Assembly: GCA_016934875.1 (NCBI GenBank)
Contig: JAFGSC010000160.1
Span: 1-7,822 of the forward strand
Reading direction: 5' to 3'
From: Candidatus Atribacteria bacterium
Lineage (GTDB): Bacteria; Atribacterota; Phoenicimicrobiia; Phoenicimicrobiales; Stramentimicrobiaceae
DNA: 7,822 nucleotides
The number at the start of each line of letters is the position of its first letter. Within the stretch, counting starts at the first letter, position 1. Of the stretch, positions 5,618 through 7,822 are shown piece after piece. Below the pieces are notes generated by a model. The model did not search any database. It was not told where the DNA came from and was given only the letters and a program-made list of their open reading frames with translations. The position numbers were made by a program, and so were the translations under genes.

Positions 5618-7471
5618 ATGCATATGTTTTCTTTACCAGATTCAACTGAAAATAAAGAACCTCAGTTTTCATTTTTGTTGGTTATGGTACTGTTTGCTTT
5701 GACATTATCGTTTCCCCTGATGGCTACGGGCAAATTCTTTTTTATTTTCCCTGATTTTCTATACCTGTCTGTTTCTGCCAGTCTTTTTATTCTGATATTT
5801 TTTATCATTTTCAGTTCCCGGTTATTTTTTCTTAATCTCAATATAATAGATATTCTCGTTATATTTTATTTTTTATATAATATCCTGAATTTTCTCATAT
5901 TGAACCCAAATAATTTTAGCAGCAGATATACATTATTGGTGCTTCCGTTTCTGGTTTATTTCACATTCAGGTTATTTTTTTCTGTTTACAAAAACAATGA
6001 GATTTTAGAGAAGCATTTGATTTTTTTTGTGATCATAGCAGCCAGTATTCCTCTTATAATCGGAACTTTAGAATATGCAGGTATCATACCGTTATATGTC
6101 ACATTTGAGATTACCGGGGGGTTTTTAAACCCAGGTGTTTTTGCCATTTATCTGGCGACCCTGGTGCCTTTCATTTTTTCCCTTGTATTTATCAGGATAA
6201 CTAAAAACAATACCTTAAGAATAATCTCGGGTATCATTTTATTTATGCTTGTTGCCATCATAATTATCACACGGTCCCGCAGTTCATGGATAGCCGGTTT
6301 CATATCAATCCTGTATGTATTATTGCATCATCCTGGTTTCAGGAGTATATTTAGAAAATTTACAAACACTGTATTAAAAAAAGCAATAATTGTAAGTTTC
6401 CTGGTTTTAGCCGTCTTTTCTGTGTCGGTTGTACTATATAAATATAAAAAAGACTCTGCTGACGGACGTTTATTTATTTGGGGAACATGTACTGAAATAA
6501 TCGGTGAGAAACCCATTTTTGGGCATGGTTATGACAGTTTTACAAGAATTTTTACAAAGCAACAGCGTACATATTTTGAACATAACCCTTTGGATATCAA
6601 AAACGGAATATTGGCCAACGATGCAAAATTTGCATTTAATGATTACCTGCAGATTATGGTTGATACAGGAATAACAGGACTTGGATTATTTCTGTGCATT
6701 ATATTTTTCTCATTCAGGTCAAATTACAAAATACAGTTATGGCAAAAATCTAAACTTCTAATTGCTGCTAAAGCAAGTATTATAGCAATACTTACAAGTG
6801 CCATGTTTTCATATCCGATGCAAAGCGTTATCAATTATATGATCCTTTTTGTATTGATCAGTTATATATCTTCAATGAGCGCCAATGTTTCCCAATTGGT
6901 AAAGGTAAAGAAGCATATTTCGATCGCTTTATCGTGGGTAATTGTTTTAACTTCTGCTACTGTATTATTATACCAAGTACTTTTTTTCAGGTATAGCAAT
7001 AAATGGAAAAATGCATTTATTGAATCTCAAACATTTAATGCGCAGAATTCAATAAGCACTTACCGGGAAATTGCTCCTTTTTTCAGCACATACTTTCCAT
7101 TCTTGTTTAATTTCGGAAGCACCTTGTACAATTGTGGCAGGTTTGATGAAAGCGTTGAAATTCTGGAATCTGCCAGGAAACTCAATGAAACGTGTGATCT
7201 GTTAATTAATTTGGGTGAATGTTATTCAAAGCTGGAACAATATCAAAAAGCAGAAAGTTGTTTTATTGATGCATCAAATATAATTCCGCATAAATTAATT
7301 CCCAGGTATAAACTTTTTAAGATATACCAAAATACCAGTCAACCTCAAAAAGCCTATAGACAAGCTATAGAAATAAATAACATGGATATTAAAATATATA
7401 CCCCATTAGCCGGTCAGATAAAAAATGAAGTTCTCAAATATATTAAAAGCAATGAAGATAGTTCGAAATAA
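5618..7471 (+). CDS. Wzy_C-type O-antigen ligase/polymerase-like membrane protein with C-terminal TPRs
   Basis: This 617-aa inner-membrane protein has about 10-12 hydrophobic segments. It carries Wzy_C/WaaL hallmarks: TRSRSSW (218-224) at the start of the domain, DGRLFIW (282-288) opening the large periplasmic loop, FGHGYDSF (301-308), and a loop end that reads FAFNDYLQ followed by DTGITGLGLFL. The SYP motif in a late membrane segment and the TPR tail match ligase-like proteins of Bacteroidota. The tail, about residues 485-600, holds roughly three TPRs (for example INLGECYSKLEQYQKAESCF). Related proteins polymerise or transfer lipid-linked glycans onto lipid A or proteins. Phe340 occupies the place where the classical loop motif has His (HNxxL). 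ATG 5618 was chosen over a TTG at 5615 and is 19 nt after the preceding stop; ATG 5624 is also possible. It is probably co-transcribed with the chaperone-like gene. Whether it acts as ligase, polymerase or protein glycosyltransferase cannot be told from sequence. Confidence 0.82.
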   Translation: MHMFSLPDSTENKEPQFSFLLVMVLFALTLSFPLMATGKFFFIFPDFLYLSVSASLFILIFFIIFSSRLFFLNLNIIDILVIFYFLYNILNFLILNPNNFSSRYTLLVLPFLVYFTFRLFFSVYKNNEILEKHLIFFVIIAASIPLIIGTLEYAGIIPLYVTFEITGGFLNPGVFAIYLATLVPFIFSLVFIRITKNNTLRIISGIILFMLVAIIIITRSRSSWIAGFISILYVLLHHPGFRSIFRKFTNTVLKKAIIVSFLVLAVFSVSVVLYKYKKDSADGRLFIWGTCTEIIGEKPIFGHGYDSFTRIFTKQQRTYFEHNPLDIKNGILANDAKFAFNDYLQIMVDTGITGLGLFLCIIFFSFRSNYKIQLWQKSKLLIAAKASIIAILTSAMFSYPMQSVINYMILFVLISYISSMSANVSQLVKVKKHISIALSWVIVLTSATVLLYQVLFFRYSNKWKNAFIESQTFNAQNSISTYREIAPFFSTYFPFLFNFGSTLYNCGRFDESVEILESARKLNETCDLLINLGECYSKLEQYQKAESCFIDASNIIPHKLIPRYKLFKIYQNTSQPQKAYRQAIEINNMDIKIYTPLAGQIKNEVLKYIKSNEDSSK

Positions 7472-7536
7472 ACCGATAACTAATGCGAAATAAGAGTTCA
7501 AATATCCAATAAATTTTTCCATATGAATTTGTTGCT

Positions 7537-7624
7537 TTAAACCATGAAGTGGTTTAATGTGATTAGCGCCGGATGAAATCCGGTGAAACTAAAAGTTTCG
7601 GTTACAGCAACCACGAAGTGGTTG
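7537..7624. repeat. Array of four small hairpins, three with GAA-containing loops
   Basis: Four short perfect stems follow one another. TTAAACCA (7537-7544) pairs with TGGTTTAA (7550-7557), loop TGAAG. CCGGA (7569-7573) pairs with TCCGG (7579-7583), loop TGAAA, with two further possible pairs outward. GAAACT (7585-7590) pairs with AGTTTC (7594-7599), loop AAA. CAACCAC (7608-7614) pairs with GTGGTTG (7618-7624), loop GAA. The first and last share the stem core ACCA/TGGT. The array begins 65 nt after the ligase-like gene stops. It could be a transcript 3' end structure or a dispersed repeat. No T-run follows any stem, so it is not a standard terminator. Confidence 0.6.
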
Positions 7625-7656
7625 AATGGCATATCGAAAATTGTTGCCCCCACTAG

Positions 7657-7739
7657 TCCAGGCTTGTTAAAAAACAAAAAACTGGTTCATGCGCCTGCCT
7701 GCCGGCCAAAGCAGTTCTGCCTGGATCTTTTTGTTTTTT
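7657..7739. repeat. Second GC-rich repeat copy framed by A/T-tract inverted repeats; possible terminator
   Basis: TCCAGGC (7657-7663) pairs with GCCTGGA (7719-7725), and AAAAAACAAAAA (7669-7680) pairs with TTTTTGTTTTTT (7728-7739). The two pairs cross, so only one can form at a time. Between them lies CCTGCCGGCCAAAGCAG (7697-7713), related to the GC-rich block at 480-497. The first stem is followed directly by a T-rich tract, so it could terminate + strand transcription, although its 55-nt loop is long for that. Beyond it, 7740-7822 shows only a weak 5-bp hairpin (7745-7749 with 7758-7762) and no gene. Confidence 0.45.
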
Positions 7740-7822
7740 CGAACTGGTTAGGTTTTGAACCAATCTATTCAAAATGCCCAAGCACCTAAAAGTCTTTAAC
7801 CTCATTGATATCTATAACTTAA

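Noticed and set aside
7583..7789. 68-aa + strand open frame
   Set aside because: It runs straight through the hairpin array and the GC-rich repeat, has no recognisable domain, and its composition follows the repeats rather than a protein.

Overview
The window looks like a piece of a Bacteroidota genome, most likely Bacteroidales-like. The evidence is indirect: very AT-rich DNA, two lipoproteins with short Bacteroidota-type signal peptides, weak or absent Shine-Dalgarno sequences, an O-antigen-ligase-like membrane protein with the C-terminal TPR tail common in that phylum, and GC-rich CCTGCC-type intergenic repeats standing out from the AT-rich background. All four genes lie on the + strand.

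Layout. Positions 1-608 hold no convincing gene. They carry a long imperfect hairpin repeat (83-183), an AT-rich spacer, and a MITE-like element (374-588) with 18-bp terminal inverted repeats and a GC-rich repeat lodged inside it. Positions 609-3302 encode an 897-aa lipoprotein: an N-terminal beta-sandwich, an alpha/beta-hydrolase core and a C-terminal extension. Its nucleophile elbow has Cys where Ser is usual, and no His is visible where the triad His is expected. The 207-nt gap before the next gene holds an unusually dense set of mutually crossing inverted repeats ending 18 nt before the start codon, a candidate structured 5' leader.

Positions 3510-7471 form a probable transcription unit of three genes. 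The first is a 117-aa secreted Ser/Gly/Ala/Tyr-rich protein with no Asp or Cys. The second is a 550-aa lipoprotein built from two tandem SurA/PpiC-like units. The third is a polytopic Wzy_C (O-antigen ligase/polymerase/O-oligosaccharyltransferase superfamily) protein with about three TPRs. The last two genes are separated by only 19 nt.

How they may work together (inference): the combination of a small exported protein, a periplasmic chaperone-like lipoprotein and a membrane ligase-like protein suggests a dedicated pathway that exports, folds and possibly glycan-modifies the small protein at the cell envelope. The upstream hydrolase lipoprotein may be a neighbour rather than a partner. Nothing in the sequence proves the link.

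Positions 7472-7822 are non-coding. They hold an array of four small hairpins, three of which carry GAA in the loop, and a second GC-rich repeat copy framed by A/T-tract inverted repeats that could act as a transcription terminator.
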